The position numbers were made by a program, and so were the translations under genes. A stretch of 64,000 nt of DNA from Rhizopus arrhizus (Eukaryota; Mucoromycota; Mucoromycetes; Mucorales; Rhizopodaceae), in NCBI GenBank assembly GCA_024220505.1, contig JAKZZE010000005.1, positions 1,758,501 to 1,822,500 on the forward strand, given 5' to 3'. The stretch's first letter is position 1, and the number at the start of each line of letters is the position of its first letter. Shown here piece by piece: positions 36,233 to 48,654 of this stretch. The notes under the pieces are model-generated. The model saw only the letters and a program-made list of their open reading frames with translations. It was not told where the DNA came from and ran no database searches.

Positions 36233-37383
36233 ATTTTATATGAAAACAAAAAATAAATTAAAACAACAACTGCTGTCCTATTTAAACGATAAGCGTAATC
36301 AGATAGTGATTGCTTATCGATCGGCATAAACTCATTTTTATGCGCATAAAAATAAAAATAAAATTTGAGTATAAAACCTCTCCTGTTTTTTTTTTTTTTT
36401 CTTAAGTGTAATGATTACACATTTTTGTATATTCAAGGGGATATTAGAATAAAGGAAAGAAAGGCTAAAGTGCTTCATTGAAACATGTCCTATAAATAAA
36501 ATGAGTGCTTCATGATTTAATCTTTTAAAAAAAAGTTGAATAAATCACGTCAAAAGATTAAAATCATGGTGAATGTGAGTTATCATGAATTTTTTATTCT
36601 CTTTAGAAGCATGTTAATATGAATCAGTGACTATAAATATGTAGATAGTAACACAAGTACTTTTTTTTTTTTTGTTTAAAGCTCGGTCTACTTGTTCCGA
36701 CTTTTTTTATTTTTTTCTCAGTGAGAAATAAAAAATAAAGCAAAGTTTATCCTTCTATAGGGTAGATACAAGTGAATGATTCAAGATGATTGAGTACAAC
36801 AAGTCTATGTTTATCAATTGACTTTGTTAATAATAAAATAGAATGGAAATTCAAATGAAATCATCATCTGTTATTTCATCTTTTGAATAGTTTATCCTTT
36901 TCTTTTAGGCTAGTTTAGCTTCAATCAATTGAATTTTACAACAGCTTTTTGTTAGTGTTGAATTGTTGGGGGTGTTTTTTTTTCATATCACGAGATGATA
37001 TAAAAAGGAGAAGTGTATGTGTGATTTAATACTTTGTTGATTGTGTTCAATTGTAAAGTGTAGCTTACAAATTTTTAAAGTAAAAGATATTCTTTATTGG
37101 ATTTCATTGTAATAATAATTTCTTTTTTATACATCATTGTTGCTGTATAATCAATAAGAAAAAAGTGCTACGAATGATTTATATAATAATTTAGGCAAGA
37201 GAACAATATGTCATTATTATTAAACCCAGATTTCTTTTTCGTACCTGAAATTCCCGCTTTTTTTTTTTTTACAACTCCACTTTACTGACAACTACAAAAA
37301 AAAAAAAGGTATAAAATGACTTTGCCACCCTTTTGTTTCTCTTTCTTTTTATTTTTTAATTCTTTTTTTCCTATTCTATAAAT
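36233..37383. other. Shared divergent promoter region, 1.15 kb
   Basis: Lies between the divergent F-box (-) and C2H2 (+) genes. It contains many T/A tracts, a TATA-like box at 37310 and CT-rich sequence before the C2H2 start. No gene seen. Confidence 0.55.
37310..37316 (+). promoter_or_regulatory. TATA box of C2H2 gene
   Basis: TATAAAA lies 68 bp upstream of the ATG at 37384 and is followed by a CT-rich tract (CTTTCTTTTTATTTT), a common fungal core promoter arrangement. Confidence 0.45.
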
Positions 37384-37875
37384 ATGCCTTCTACTTCCAA
37401 CACGATCACATCTTCTACAACGATAAAGAGAACACGCTCTACTAAACCAAAATTATTTCGCTGTACTGGTTACGGTGACTGTAACATGGTCTTTACTCGT
37501 TCAGAACATTTAGCAAGACACACTCGTAAACATACAGGAGAAAAGCCATTCAAATGTGTTATTCCTGGTTGTAACAGAAGATTCAGTCGTTTCGATAACA
37601 TGATGCAACACACACAAACCCATCGTGGTAAATCACCATCGACCGAATATCAATCAATGGATGAAGAACAGCAAGTTTTGAAACGAAAAATGTCTGTGGC
37701 TGAATTATGCCAACAAGAACAACAACCTGTATTATTAAAAGAACTTCATTTAACACAAGATGAATTTGAAGCACTTCAAGGATTTGGTCGATTTAAACAT
37801 ACACCCATCTTGATTGATTCTTTTCGAGAATTGGCTCAAGTGGTCTATATTGAACCTAGTCCAGTTCGTTCCTGA
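37384..37875 (+). CDS. Two-finger C2H2 zinc-finger protein
   Basis: A single exon encodes 163 aa. Two adjacent C2H2 fingers occupy residues ~24-82: [22 protein letters not shown]...H, a TGEKPF linker, then [19 protein letters not shown]...H. The first finger has R-E-H-R contact positions (TRSEHLARH), the GC-box/STRE-type reading found in Mig1/Msn2-like fungal factors. A short conserved-looking tail ([27 protein letters not shown]) follows. It is probably a DNA-binding transcription factor; the target and orthology are unresolved. Confidence 0.85.
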   Translation: MPSTSNTITSSTTIKRTRSTKPKLFRCTGYGDCNMVFTRSEHLARHTRKHTGEKPFKCVIPGCNRRFSRFDNMMQHTQTHRGKSPSTEYQSMDEEQQVLKRKMSVAELCQQEQQPVLLKELHLTQDEFEALQGFGRFKHTPILIDSFRELAQVVYIEPSPVRS

Positions 37876-39296
37876 TTTTCATGATAAAAAAATTTTTTTT
37901 TTGTATAAATTCAACCCCAACTGCCCTTGTACACATCTAACAACCATCAATCAAGCACTCTTTTCCCTTCTCCCCCCACCCCCTTTTTTTTGGAAATTTT
38001 TTTCTTTCTTATTTTATTGAAAACCCCATACTTTACCCTTCCCTTCTCATTCATTATTAATTCACCTTCATGCTTCATTGTGTAAAATAATAATAATAAA
38101 AAAAAGCTTCACTTTTTGTTTTAAATCATTCTTTTTGCTACGCAACACAACACGCTCTTTTTTTTGCATGTCTGAGTATTAAAACAAGCGTCATTACATC
38201 GTGTTTTTTACGTAGGCTTGACGACACTTGTTTTACCTTTCTTTTTTTTTCTACTTGTTTCCTTTTGTGTTATCAATTATCAAAAGATAACAGCATTGTA
38301 TGACATTAAAAATAAGAGTGTTATAGGATGTGAAATAAAACAATAAATACATTGTTTACTCCGAAAATGATCCTTTTTCATGTAAGGTACAAAGTACCTG
38401 AATTAAACAAGACAGCCGAGGAGAAAACAATTTTTTTTTTTGTATAAATAGCTTGGCTTTCTTTACATAAAATAGTCTAAAAGCTTTTTTTTTTTTCTTT
38501 CAAACTTTATTTTCTTTTGTATCAATAACAATTATCATAAAAAAAAAAGACCGTGTATTACCCCTGGTTTTTGTTTGTTTTGTTACATTGAAATAGGTAA
38601 TACAGAACAAAAGGTAGTACATTCACAAATCATTGAAAATTAGCAAAGAATCATTTGGCTGACATTGAAACGTATGAAAAAATAGACAAAAGATATTATT
38701 TTAATTATCGTATCTGTCTTGATTTGTTACTCGCTCCCCTTTTTTTTTTGGATAAAAAGAAATTATTTCACAGCTTAAGCCAACAATGTCAATTAAAGTC
38801 AATGACAAGTCGACAATGAAGTAAAATATGTGTTTTGGAACGTACCAAAATAAAAAAAAAGGGGAGTTTCTGACATTTGAAAAGATAGTAACCAATATTT
38901 ATTTCATTAAAAGAAAACAAACCATGTCAAATAATTTTATCCTCAATACAAAAAAAAAAGGATGCTATGATTTGTAAATCAATCATTGGCAAGTTCGAGA
39001 ACTTTGACGTTATGTTATTCTCAGTAGAACCGTCCTTGGCTGTGTGTAAATTGCTGCTTTCCTTATTAAGGCTTCTTTAAATTAAAGCAAGTGACAACCA
39101 TTCATCTTTTCCCCTTTCACTCTATTGAAGTTTGATCATGGCTTATTGACATCATTTCATCGTGCTCGTACTTTGTTTGGCTCTAGGCACCCTATGCAAA
39201 AATGTAAACATGGCTCAGTACACTCTGACTCATCTCTGTAGTAACCTAGTACAAAAATAGATGTTTGTCAAGTCCATTGTTCCTCAAAATCCCCTC

Positions 39297-39355
<59 letters not shown>

Positions 39356-40052
39356 AACCAGCAATATTGGCTCATAAAATTTATTCTCGATAAAGTTTTA
39401 ATCGGCAGATCGAACAGCATGGTTTGCTGATTTGGAACTTTCATTAGCCCATTGTCTATATGGTTTTCACATTTAATATTAAATCTATTTTTATAGAAAA
39501 GTATGAACCATGTTTATTCTCAGTAGTCTATCTCTTTTGTTCTAATTTCTTGAATTACTTTATTTTTTACATCCCAAGCTTTAGTTGGGTCTTTCAAAAC
39601 AAGACAGTCTTTTTTTCTCCGATCAAACTCTTTTTGTCCTTGCGTAAGATTCATGTTTTTGATTTCTGGCATCATCGTTGCAAAATTAAGATTTATCAAC
39701 AATGGATGGATATTATCTCATCCCTTGAGATTTTTCTATTCAATTTGAGGCAATTTTTTCTTCATTTAACTCAGTGAGTTCATGACATGTAAAAATATTT
39801 CTTTTAGTGTCCTTAATGGAGCTTGTATTCATTTTGTTTCAATAAGCATCAAACGATAAAGATTTAAAAAAAAGAGTGGACTCAATAGAGAATAGGAAGA
39901 GGATCATTAGGATAGCCATAGGTTTGAGCATTCAGACAAAAGGGGCATTTTCTATGATCTTTCTTGGGTAAAAAAAAATAGTGAACATAACAAATTTTTG
40001 TTTTCTTGCTTTTTATTGATTGTTACGAGATAAAAGAAAAAAAAGCTCAGGT
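37876..40052. other. 2.2-kb intergenic region with long T tract
   Basis: Convergent space between the C2H2 gene (+) and twinfilin (-). It includes the T53 tract and CT-rich 3' flank of the C2H2 gene. A short minus frame, 39702-39520, reads protein-like (QGQKEFDRRKKDCLVLKD) and could be a lone exon or relic; no partner was found. Confidence 0.5.
39301..39353. repeat. T53 homopolymer tract
   Basis: 53 consecutive T in intergenic sequence, the second longest homopolymer of the window. Confidence 0.95.
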
Positions 40053-41552
40053 TTAAGCTGTTGAAGTTGTACCAGGTCTTCTTCTACCTGGTGCTACAGG
40101 TCTTTTGAAACCTTGCTTAGTTCCACCCAACATATTAATACGATCCCCTACGATACTTCCGCTGGAGCTTGATGTACTGCTGGATACTGCATTGAGCTCT
40201 TCACTGAAATAATCTTCTGTCAGGTCCTCAAGGTCACTGGTTTCAAACTAAGGTATACCATGAGCCCAAGTGGACATGTACCATTTGTTCTTTACCTTTT
40301 TAATGACTTGAATAGAGGCCTCTGTTTCGGCTGCTGCGATCACACTTGATTTAGAAGATGAATACAACATGCGTTCTCTAATCTTGGAAGTGGAAGGACA
40401 TGTGTAGATAAAGACTAGTGATTCGAATCATTAGCTGTACTTTCTTTGTGTTCTTATTGGAGCATACCAAGTGATTCCTTGGAACCATCATCAAAGATAT
40501 AAAAAGTAAACCTTGGAGCATTTGCACTGATTGTCTTTTGAAGATCTTGGATGGGAACATGGCTCAGGCTATCAACCTCCACTTTTTCACTGTCCAAGTG
40601 CTACAAACAGAAAGAAGGGGGATGAATCACATTGGGTTATCAAATCCAGTCTTTATAAATACCAGTGAAACAAAGTTACATGTACGCTCTTGCTTCTCCT
40701 TTTTCAATTCTAAAAGAGATTCAATAGCCTTTTCAGTCAAAGGAAACGCAACACCAGGAGCATAACTCTTTCGGGTGGTTGTTCCTTGATAATCCGATAC
40801 TGCTTTAGCCTACATTCTCAATCAGTAACCATCCCCCCTTTTTCATACAGCCCTCATTACCTCCGCAGCTTTGATTTCAGCCAATTCTTGTTCGCGTCTG
40901 GTGAGAGGTGCATCAGCTGATTTATGAGCGAGATGCTTTCTGTATCCATCCCAGGTAAATTCCGACTATCAATGAAACGAGTTGAATCCTACCATACTTT
41001 ATTCAGTGGTGGGTCTACCTTGTCTGTTCCATACACCTGATCAGCAAATCGATAATCACCCAATTCTTTAGTCAACGTAGCTCGTGTGGAAGCATACAAC
41101 ATCTTGTCACGTATTTTAGCCTTGTCGGGCACATAGCAAAGGAACAACCAGTTGTATTCTCCCGTGCTTGCTTTTTCATCAAGACGGACAAAGACATAGG
41201 CAGGTATAGTCTCCTCAAGGTATTGAGAGACATGCTGATAATCTAGTCGTTTACTTTTTGTTATAGACTCAAGAGATAAGTTCATCCATCTCTTTTTGTA
41301 TACCTTTTTCGAAATCATCTTGCACGGGTGTTGTTCCATTAGGCACAAGTGATTCTATTTTTGTTTAGTATTTCTTTTTCTTACTTTTTTTCATACCGTT
41401 GACGATAGAAACTCGCAAGATGCGAACATCTCCACTGGATACTGCATCGGTAAAGACTTTTGAAAGTTCTTCGGAAACTGATGAAAGAGGTCAGGTCTCA
41501 AAAAATAGTCAAGAAAGCGTTTGTTACCTTGGATACCACTTTGTGTTGACAT
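40053..41552 (-). CDS. TWF1: Twinfilin (two ADF-homology domains)
   Basis: Nine exons (41552-41528, 41477-41397, 41354-41304, 41242-41019, 40965-40861, 40809-40663, 40600-40468, 40414-40296, 40247-40053) give 359 aa. ADF-H domain 1 (~1-140) has IPAYVFVRLDE, LFLCYVPDKAKIRDKMLYASTRATL; ADF-H domain 2 (~175-310) has SLHLDSEKVEV, FTFYIFDDGS and VFIYTCPSTSKIRERMLYSSSKSSV. The tail ends KRPVAPGRRRPG, a basic motif like the capping-protein/PIP2-binding tail of twinfilins. Twinfilin sequesters ADP-actin monomers and binds capping protein at actin patches. The tandem ADF-H layout separates it from cofilin and coactosin. Confidence 0.95.
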
Positions 41553-43560
41553 GATTAAGGAACTGTTTTAAAAATAAATAAAAAAAAAAAAGGCAAGTGA
41601 TGCTTCAAACCATCCGATCCGCAAAATACAGGACATGACAGCAGAGACGTCACGTGCTCAGTACGCCATCTCAAACCATCCATCTTTTGATCTCACTGGT
41701 TACTCGACAGTGAACGGTCCATGTTAAAACCACACAAAAATTGAAGAAAGGGAACCCTCTTGCTTGTCATCTGAACTTGAAAGATTCATAAAGTGGCATT
41801 TTATCAACATCTGCTTTACGTATCCATGCCTGAGAACGACCGAAAGCGTTTTGATTCTGCACTTGTATTTAACCCACTTTGGGTCGTTTTAGGTTGACGA
41901 AATGCAAACATCCGTTGAAAGTTCTTTGACTTTAATCGTGTTCACATACGATCAACCTAGACTTGATGTCCAAAATGAAGTATCTGTTCATAACCCGAGA
42001 CGTACACAGTTCAATCTGTCGAGTCTTTTGTTTATTTCCTGATTCGTATTGGGGATTTGTATCGCTAGAATGTAAGGTATCATTCGATATTTGTGCCAAA
42101 AGAAGAGGACGATTTGATTTTTATATAAAAAAAGGCCTTGCTTCTTCTAGCTTATTCACTCTTGCGAGATCATTTCTGATTTAATACATACACACTTTGT
42201 CATTATCCGCCACATCAATCAATAACCTCGACAAGGATTCGAAGTGTCAGTTTATGTCGATTACCAAAATTGAACTTTTCTTATTACTCATTCATCTCTA
42301 CCCACTCTCTCCTTCCCTCTCACTTTATTTTAATGATAGCCAAAGTCAAGATCCTTACAAGGACATAGTTTGAAGGAAAATAACAAATGATGGGTCGATA
42401 AAAAGAAAACAAGTTGAAATCAGGAATTATGTAAACGAGAATAACAAAGTAAATTCGAATTTCTTTGTAAACATGGTACGAATTGAATCCGTGTACCTGT
42501 ATACATCTCACTTTTCAGATTTCACATGTTGAATTCCAAACATAATCACGAAATCTTGGTTGCCAATAAATCTCAAAAAAAAAAAGCTTTAGATCTCATT
42601 CATTCAATCGAATTTATAATCAAACCTTTGGAATTTGGCGTTTTCTCAAAAATAAAGGTCATGAATTTCTATTGTTTTGTCACTTTGGTTAAAAGCAATT
42701 GTCGGAACTGGCCAACTGAAATGGACGCCCATCCAGCCAAGTGCTCCTTTTGTTGAATAAAAATCACAGACGATTACATTCAGTATAATATTTTGGTAGA
42801 GTGCTGTTAGTGATCGTCAATAAGTGAAAGGCAGAGGAAAGGACACACGATTCAAAAACGAGCTGTAAAATGGTATTTATCGATAAAAGATAGGAACTGG
42901 ACCATTTTCCTGGCTAAACACTCCCCAAAATCGCAAGACACACTGGTGAGTACTGTCTTGACTTGCGCCGATCATGGACCAAACTCACTTGGGTTACCTT
43001 CTATCTTCCTTCAACGATGTCAGGATGCTTGGATTTTCTACAAAAATTCCAGAATACGTGATTGACCCCAAGGAGTTTTTTGGATATTGAACATAGTAAA
43101 AATGAAGGTAAATCTTTCAGGAACTGAGGGAAGCGAAGATGAGCGATTTCATTAAAGGCATAAATACCCTTGGAGGTTCATTGGTTGAGGTAAAAACTGA
43201 TATTAAATCCTATAAATGTATATCAGATCGTAGATTCTTTACTTTTCTTTGATTATTTTAACATGAATTCGGAAAGCAAGAGTGTCATCAAGCTTGTTGA
43301 CATCAATCACATTTTTAGTAAAAATAGCCAAACGGAAGATGCCCAGACACAAAGACTTGGTACAACAACCTTGTTGGATTTTGGCCGTGCCATAACCGAC
43401 ATTACTTTCAAATGCCAATTGTTGTTTTTCACTCATCAACGCATCAGGACGAGACTTTTCTTTTTCAATAGGGATCGCTAATGAGGCAGGTCAACAGCGG
43501 ATCAAAGTATGTGCTCCACAGCTTGCTTTCACTGATTTGTTTGTGGTCACTGAGAGAAGA
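41553..43560. other. 2-kb region, no confident gene
   Basis: Holds the twinfilin promoter side and then AT-rich sequence. Short open frames at 42974-43090 (+, MDQTHLGYLLSSFNDVRM) and 43121-43190 (+, ELREAKMSDFIKGIN) look faintly coding but do not join into a model. A T-rich minus frame at 43239-43439 is unsupported. Confidence 0.4.
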
Positions 43561-43735
43561 TGTCGTATCCCAACATACCTTAACATGATTCATATTCAAT
43601 TTATAAGAAATCACAGTAGTGAATGCTTTACAAAGATTTATTACAATCTTTTCTCTCTTATTCAGACATAACTAATTCCACTTCTTTAACTCAATACAAG
43701 TTATTTGCATATAACTCCTGATGCAGTGATACACA
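43561..43735. repeat. Direct repeat copy 1 (175 bp)
   Basis: Starts TGTCGTATC and ends GTGATACACA. It is matched in the same orientation by 46420-46595 with scattered substitutions and small indels (for example CAACATACCTTAACATG against CAACATACTTTAAACATG). TG...CA ends recall long terminal repeats. No target-site duplication is visible. Confidence 0.8.
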
Positions 43736-44182
43736 GATGAAAAATGGATCAACTTGAGAAATAATGATAAACAGTCTACTTGCGTAACCAGGAACAGGTC
43801 TTCATACTAGACCTAAAGCTATAATTAATTAAAGTAACTTGAAAAGGATTTAATTGAACTTTCATGAAAAGAATATAAACACTAGATACAATAATATTAA
43901 ATAAAAATATAACTTTTGAAGCCTTGTTGAATTTTATAGTCTTTTTTATTCTTACGAGATAACACAGAAGAGTTTGGAGGTTTCCGAATCTTTAATTCGA
44001 ATCACTACAGAAAAGTTGGCAAAATCATCATTTTTATAAAACCCTTTCTGTCATGTTTTGACATGTCCATCAGATATAGTTTTATGGTTCTGGACTAAAT
44101 CTTTACAAATAAATTTGAAAAAGAATAGATTCTGATAATTATCACTACCCTGAACAGCTAAGTTTCACTTAATATCTAGACA

Positions 44183-44238
44183 GTTCATTACTATCATCAG
44201 TTTATTACTATCATCAGTTTATTACTATCATCAGTTTA
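44183..44238. repeat. 18-bp tandem repeat, three copies
   Basis: TTATTACTATCATCAGTT is repeated about three times (first copy TTCATT...), downstream of the orphan gene and inside the interval bounded by the direct repeats. Confidence 0.9.
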
Positions 44239-44386
44239 TAAAATTTCCTTATGTCAAATCATATCGATCGTAACTATCTTTTGTCATCTAATCTCAGGCC
44301 TTGTTCAAACTAATATAAATACTTTTATTAGTAACTAGGCTTTAAACAAAACCAGTTTTCTCACTAAAGTTATCTCCCCTAGAAAC

Positions 44387-44417
<31 letters not shown>

Positions 44418-44465
44418 CTTTTCTGGCTCATTTTACAACTTGGTATACCGTACAACGGCTTCTTT

Positions 44466-46078
44466 TTATTTTTCTTCTGGGATCAGAAGGGTATAGTCTG
44501 CACACATTACTGGCTTGCAAATGTCTAGCTTCAGCAATGTGCTCAGCGATACCCTACTGTCCCCTTCACCTAACAACATCTTCTGTACCTGGTATTTCTC
44601 GTGCTCTTCTTTCATCCTTCTTGTTACTAGCACGGCTTCCAACAGTGCCTCCTAATATATTTTATGAATGTTAATGATCAAACTAATTGCTAATTGCTTA
44701 CCCTAAAACACCAGCAAAAATTGGCTAATGTCAGGATATCTTTGCTGGCAGCCATATCCTCTGGCACTTTGCTTTTGTACACTTTCTTTGAACAGTACAA
44801 TCCGGTGGAGCAGAGCCCGAGGACCCACAGGTGAATGGTATCGTCTAAAATATTAAAATTTTGTCAGTTAAATACAATGATCAATAAAATCCACTTACGC
44901 CTTGCATGTATGAACGGAATTTTCAACTTGGTGGCAGTCTCTTCCGTCGCCGTACAATACTTCTTAAATATCGCATTGAAAATGCTCAACGCGCCATAAT
45001 GGACCTTGATGTGATCAAGGCCATATTTTGCGTTGTCATTAAGAAGTATTTTTCCGGAGGTTTCCAAGACTGCCAACTCATTGTCTCCGTCCAAAATGCA
45101 AGCATCAACCTTGGTTTCTTCCTGTGCGGCCTTCAGCACGTACTCCGCTGGATAAAATGTCAAAGGAGTCTCCACTGTGTCCACAACGAATTCCATTATT
45201 GGCCAAATGAAACTGTGGTTGAACGCAGTTTCATTTAAAGTGAGTCGTTCATACAACTTTGGTTTTTTATAAATCCAAAGGCAGACTTTAAAAAACCCCT
45301 TGACAAAACTAATGCTGCTGTTTTCTGAGACTTTCAAGCCCTTGACAACCTCCTCGATAGAATCCATATCATTCGTTTTCATCACTTTCAACACATCAGT
45401 TGTATATTTGCTGTGTGTTTGAAATGGTGTTGAAATTGTGTAATTCTCTACCTGCACATGATCCAATAACTCTGTTGGAATAGATGGGTTGCACTTTATT
45501 GAATAACCACATTTGATGATGTGGTACCTTTCCAAGCAGAAGTCATGTGAAATGGATGCTTTGAGATGTTGGTGAATGGCTTCCCATATATCTTCTTGAT
45601 CATGAATATTCCAAGTACTAGACTCATCATTAACGTGATCAAACTTTTGCTTCTTGTTGCTTATTTCACTATCATCATTGTTGGTCACATCACCAAACAC
45701 CGTAACTTGGTTGGTATTGATATTGACATTGTATATGAGTTGTTCCTTATTTTTTCCTTTAATTTTGGCCTATCACAATCATAGATATTACTTATTGGTA
45801 TCTAAGCAGTAAAAAAAAAAAAAAAAAAAACGGGTACATACTTTGGCACTTTGCATTAATATACCAGACCTTCCTTTGACTTCATCTGGAACGTTTTTGT
45901 TCTTAATGATCTTTTTCAATTCGTCTTGATATAGTTTGACTATTGAGTCATTTGGAATTCTTGTATAGTTTTTGAGATAAAAGTCTTTATAGTTCTCATA
46001 ACTCCATTCATTCAAAGTACAATTTGCAAAAAATGATTGGACAGAGGGATCTAACTCTGTGGGGGAAAGTATAAGCAT
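44466..46078 (-). CDS. Orphan protein of the direct-repeat element (intact copy)
   Basis: Four exons, 46078-45842, 45769-44899, 44844-44702 and 44651-44466, splice cleanly to 478 aa (MLILSPTELD... to LLIPEEK). Intron 1 contains an A20 tract. I do not recognise the family. A block DACILDGDNELAVLETSGK (D-x9-E-x4-E-x-S-G-K) recalls PD-(D/E)XK nuclease cores in spacing only. Other blocks: IKCNPSIPTELLDHV, FNHSFIWPIMEFVVD, LGLCSTGLYCSKKVYKSK. No signal peptide or membrane segment. The gene lies between imperfect direct repeats (43561-43735 and 46420-46595) and has a damaged second copy at 48655-49652, so it is mobile or recently duplicated. An origin as a transposon-carried gene is inferred. Confidence 0.65.
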
Positions 46079-46419
46079 CAGTTTGTGATTGCGACATTGT
46101 TTTAAAGTAAAAAACTTTTTGAAAAGATAAAGCTTATAAGTATTTTAATTATATAAATATTTCTCAGGTACTAATAAGTTAATATGAAAATTTAAAAGCT
46201 TTGTTTTAAAATCATGCATGGAAGTTTATATTTATATATTACATACTGCATTATGACGTTTTGAAAGCCTCAATCAGGGGTACTTTTATTTGCATTATCG
46301 ATTAAAATAAAAAAGGGGTTCATTTTAATAAAGTTAAAATTAACAAATACCAATTAACACTGCCCATTCATGTTGTATCACCACAAATAAACAATGAGAA
46401 ATAACTCAACCAGTGGCAG

Positions 46420-46595
46420 TGTCGTATCTCAACATACTTTAAACATGATTCATATTCAATTTATAATAAATCAGAGTAGCGAATGCTTTACAAAGATTTA
46501 TTACAGTCTTTTCTTTTTTGTTCAGTCACAACTAATTCTATTCCTTTAACTCAAAGTAAGTTGTTTGCATATAACTCCTGATGCAGTGTCACACA
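46420..46595. repeat. Direct repeat copy 2 (176 bp)
   Basis: Partner of 43561-43735, same orientation, starting TGTCGTATC and ending GTGTCACACA. The two flank a 3.0-kb interval holding the orphan gene. Confidence 0.8.
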
Positions 46596-47543
46596 AACAC
46601 TGCAAATAACTAGTGATTTTCAACATTGTCAATGGTTTCCGACATCAAAAAATCAACGTTTTGCATGACTTTAAAAAATTAAAATGCTCTGTATTGCAGC
46701 TTTTTGAATTTTGAAAAAAGATTTAGGTGCGAAAAAAATAAAGAAATTTAACAATGTTATTATTTTATTTGTGGTGTAAGTATTCATGGAATTATCCACG
46801 TTTTAAAAAAGTGTCTTTTTTTTTTTAATTCACGCTAGTAACGTCATAGAGAGTAATTACCTGTGATTGGCTGAAGCTAGTTGGAATTAAAAGGATAAAA
46901 ATAAGTGGAATTTTTATGTGAAATAAAACACACTGTCAATTGAGTGAAGATAGTTGAAATGTTTAGGTTATTATTACTGGAATTTTTAAAGATAAAGGAA
47001 GGTCATATTGTTAAATTTGACTTCTCTTAAATATTCTAGAACGAGGAGTAGATAGAAACCAATCAGAAAAAGTGACTGGTGACGACATGCCTTAAGGATT
47101 TTAGGAATTTTTTCTTTTTTTTTCTTTACACAGGAATAAGCCTGTCCACAGTGCACTATCTTACGGGACGTGCCCGGGCGAGGCCTACACCTGTAGTGTG
47201 AGCTTGGTAATGTAGTCTTGAAGTTATCTTGCAAAAGTGGGTTGGCAGGGGCTCTTCATCGGTTCATTGCTTCGGCAGGGATTAGTTGATCAGTCCAGTG
47301 CATGAGTTTAAGTGGCCTACTACAGCTGCTTTTACAATACATGGAACGGTGAACACCACTCAACATCTTTTTGTTGGTTAGAGATCTGGAGAGTTGCTTT
47401 TTGGAGTCTGATAAACTTCCACCTTCTCGCGGTTGACTCTGTTAATCAAAGTAATTAAGGAATGCTTTGAGAAGTAAGTGAAGTTTTAAGGCCTATATTA
47501 TTTTTTCTGCAAATAAAATATTGCGTTTAACCCCTCTTATTTT
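46596..47543. other. Intergenic with a G+C-richer, hairpin-prone island at 47129-47340
   Basis: Most of this is AT-rich. From 47129 to about 47340 the composition shifts to near-balanced, with several short inverted repeats: ACAGG-AATAAG-CCTGT, CTACA-CC-TGTAG, GCCCGGGC. No protein frame fits. It may be a structured RNA gene; it is not a tRNA, 5S, U2, U4, U5 or U6 by eye. A loose resemblance to an SRP Alu-domain (GGGCGAGG...CCTGTAGT) is noted but unproven. Confidence 0.35.
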
Positions 47544-48654
47544 CTACATAACTCTTTTTTTATATATACAATTATGAACCATGCTATCATTTCCCACCAC
47601 AAAAAAACAAACTTTTATTTTTTTTTTTTTAATTGTTACTGGCTTGTATTCATTTTCGGCTCTCTTGGCTACAGCAATGTTTTCTCTCTTAAGAGCTCCA
47701 GCAAGAGTATGTTCGTATACGAACAGCATGTCTCTCTTTACCTCATTCAAATTATATGTTCTATCGAAAAACTCATCTATGCTGTTCAAGTCCATTATAT
47801 ACCTCTTTATTAGTTTTTCAGAAGCTGTTGATGATTTATCTGGAATCTTTTGTAAATTCGACATTACTTCTTTGATTTCATTTTGATACAAAGTTTTGTT
47901 GACAAAAACTTTTAGCAGCAGAGAAGCTGCTTTTTGGCTGTTGGTTTCTGTCATAAAGGAAAGTGGATGATTTGGTACAAATCCTTTTTCTTCGTATTTT
48001 TTACTGATGAACATCCATTTATTTGCTGCATGTTGTTTGATGTACTGGTTCAGAAGTCTTTCAACTTTTGTAAGGGGCACTGAAGTTCTTGGGACAAAAA
48101 CGTATTTTGAAGATACAGTGTCGTACCTCTGTGTTAACGAAGAAGGTAAATTTTGGATCGAAGATCCAACAAATGCTAAAACCGTGTTTGAATCAACATT
48201 CCCAAAGAAGCCGGAGGTTGAAAGAAGCTCAATATTGTTGAATCGCGTCGTCAACCCAAAATAGTCACATCCAGCTCGTGTTTTCTTTCGAATAAAGGAG
48301 ACAGCTTCTTGTTGAAAGCCTACGCGTGAATTATCGGCACAATCGTCGACATTATTATCATGAACAAAAACAGAAAAGCTGGTTAAGAAAAGCCAGTAAT
48401 TCTCAAGAATCACCACTGCCTCCATAAATTTTGAGCAGAATAAAATGATACTTTCAGCTTGCTGTTCACTAGTTATCTTAACTTTTACATGTCTATTGTC
48501 ATAAACTACGTACTCATTTGTGTTGAACAAACGATTGACGTGACATGGAACAAGATGGCTTAGCTGATTCTTCATGATAACAGTATTTTTTATGTCAGCG
48601 ACGTATTTTGCTTTTTCGATGCTTTTAAAGAATTGCACTTTTCTTTCGACTTAG
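47544..48654 (-). CDS. 5'-truncated orphan ORF fused to the element copy
   Basis: An open minus frame of ~364 codons runs from 48638 (a GTG, not a credible start) to a TAG at 47544-47546. An in-frame TAA lies just upstream, at the junction with the duplicated element copy (48655), so the true 5' end has been lost. Blocks include HVNRLFNTNEYVVYDNRHV, CSKFMEAVVILENYWLF, FVPRTSVPLTKVERLLNQYI and FVYEHTLAGALKREN. I recognise no domain. The last ~30 codons are Lys-rich and may be intronic (possible donor at CCA-GTAACAATT). Probably a fragment of another accessory or transposon gene. Confidence 0.5.

Noticed and set aside
43561..46595. Classical LTR retrotransposon
   Set aside because: Direct repeats are LTR-like, but there is no reverse transcriptase, integrase, primer-binding site or target duplication; kept only as a repeat-bounded unit.
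46849..47340. U1 or other spliceosomal RNA
   Set aside because: ATTACCTG at ~46857 and the GGGCGAGG block at ~47176 are too far apart, and the required U1 5' end is imperfect.
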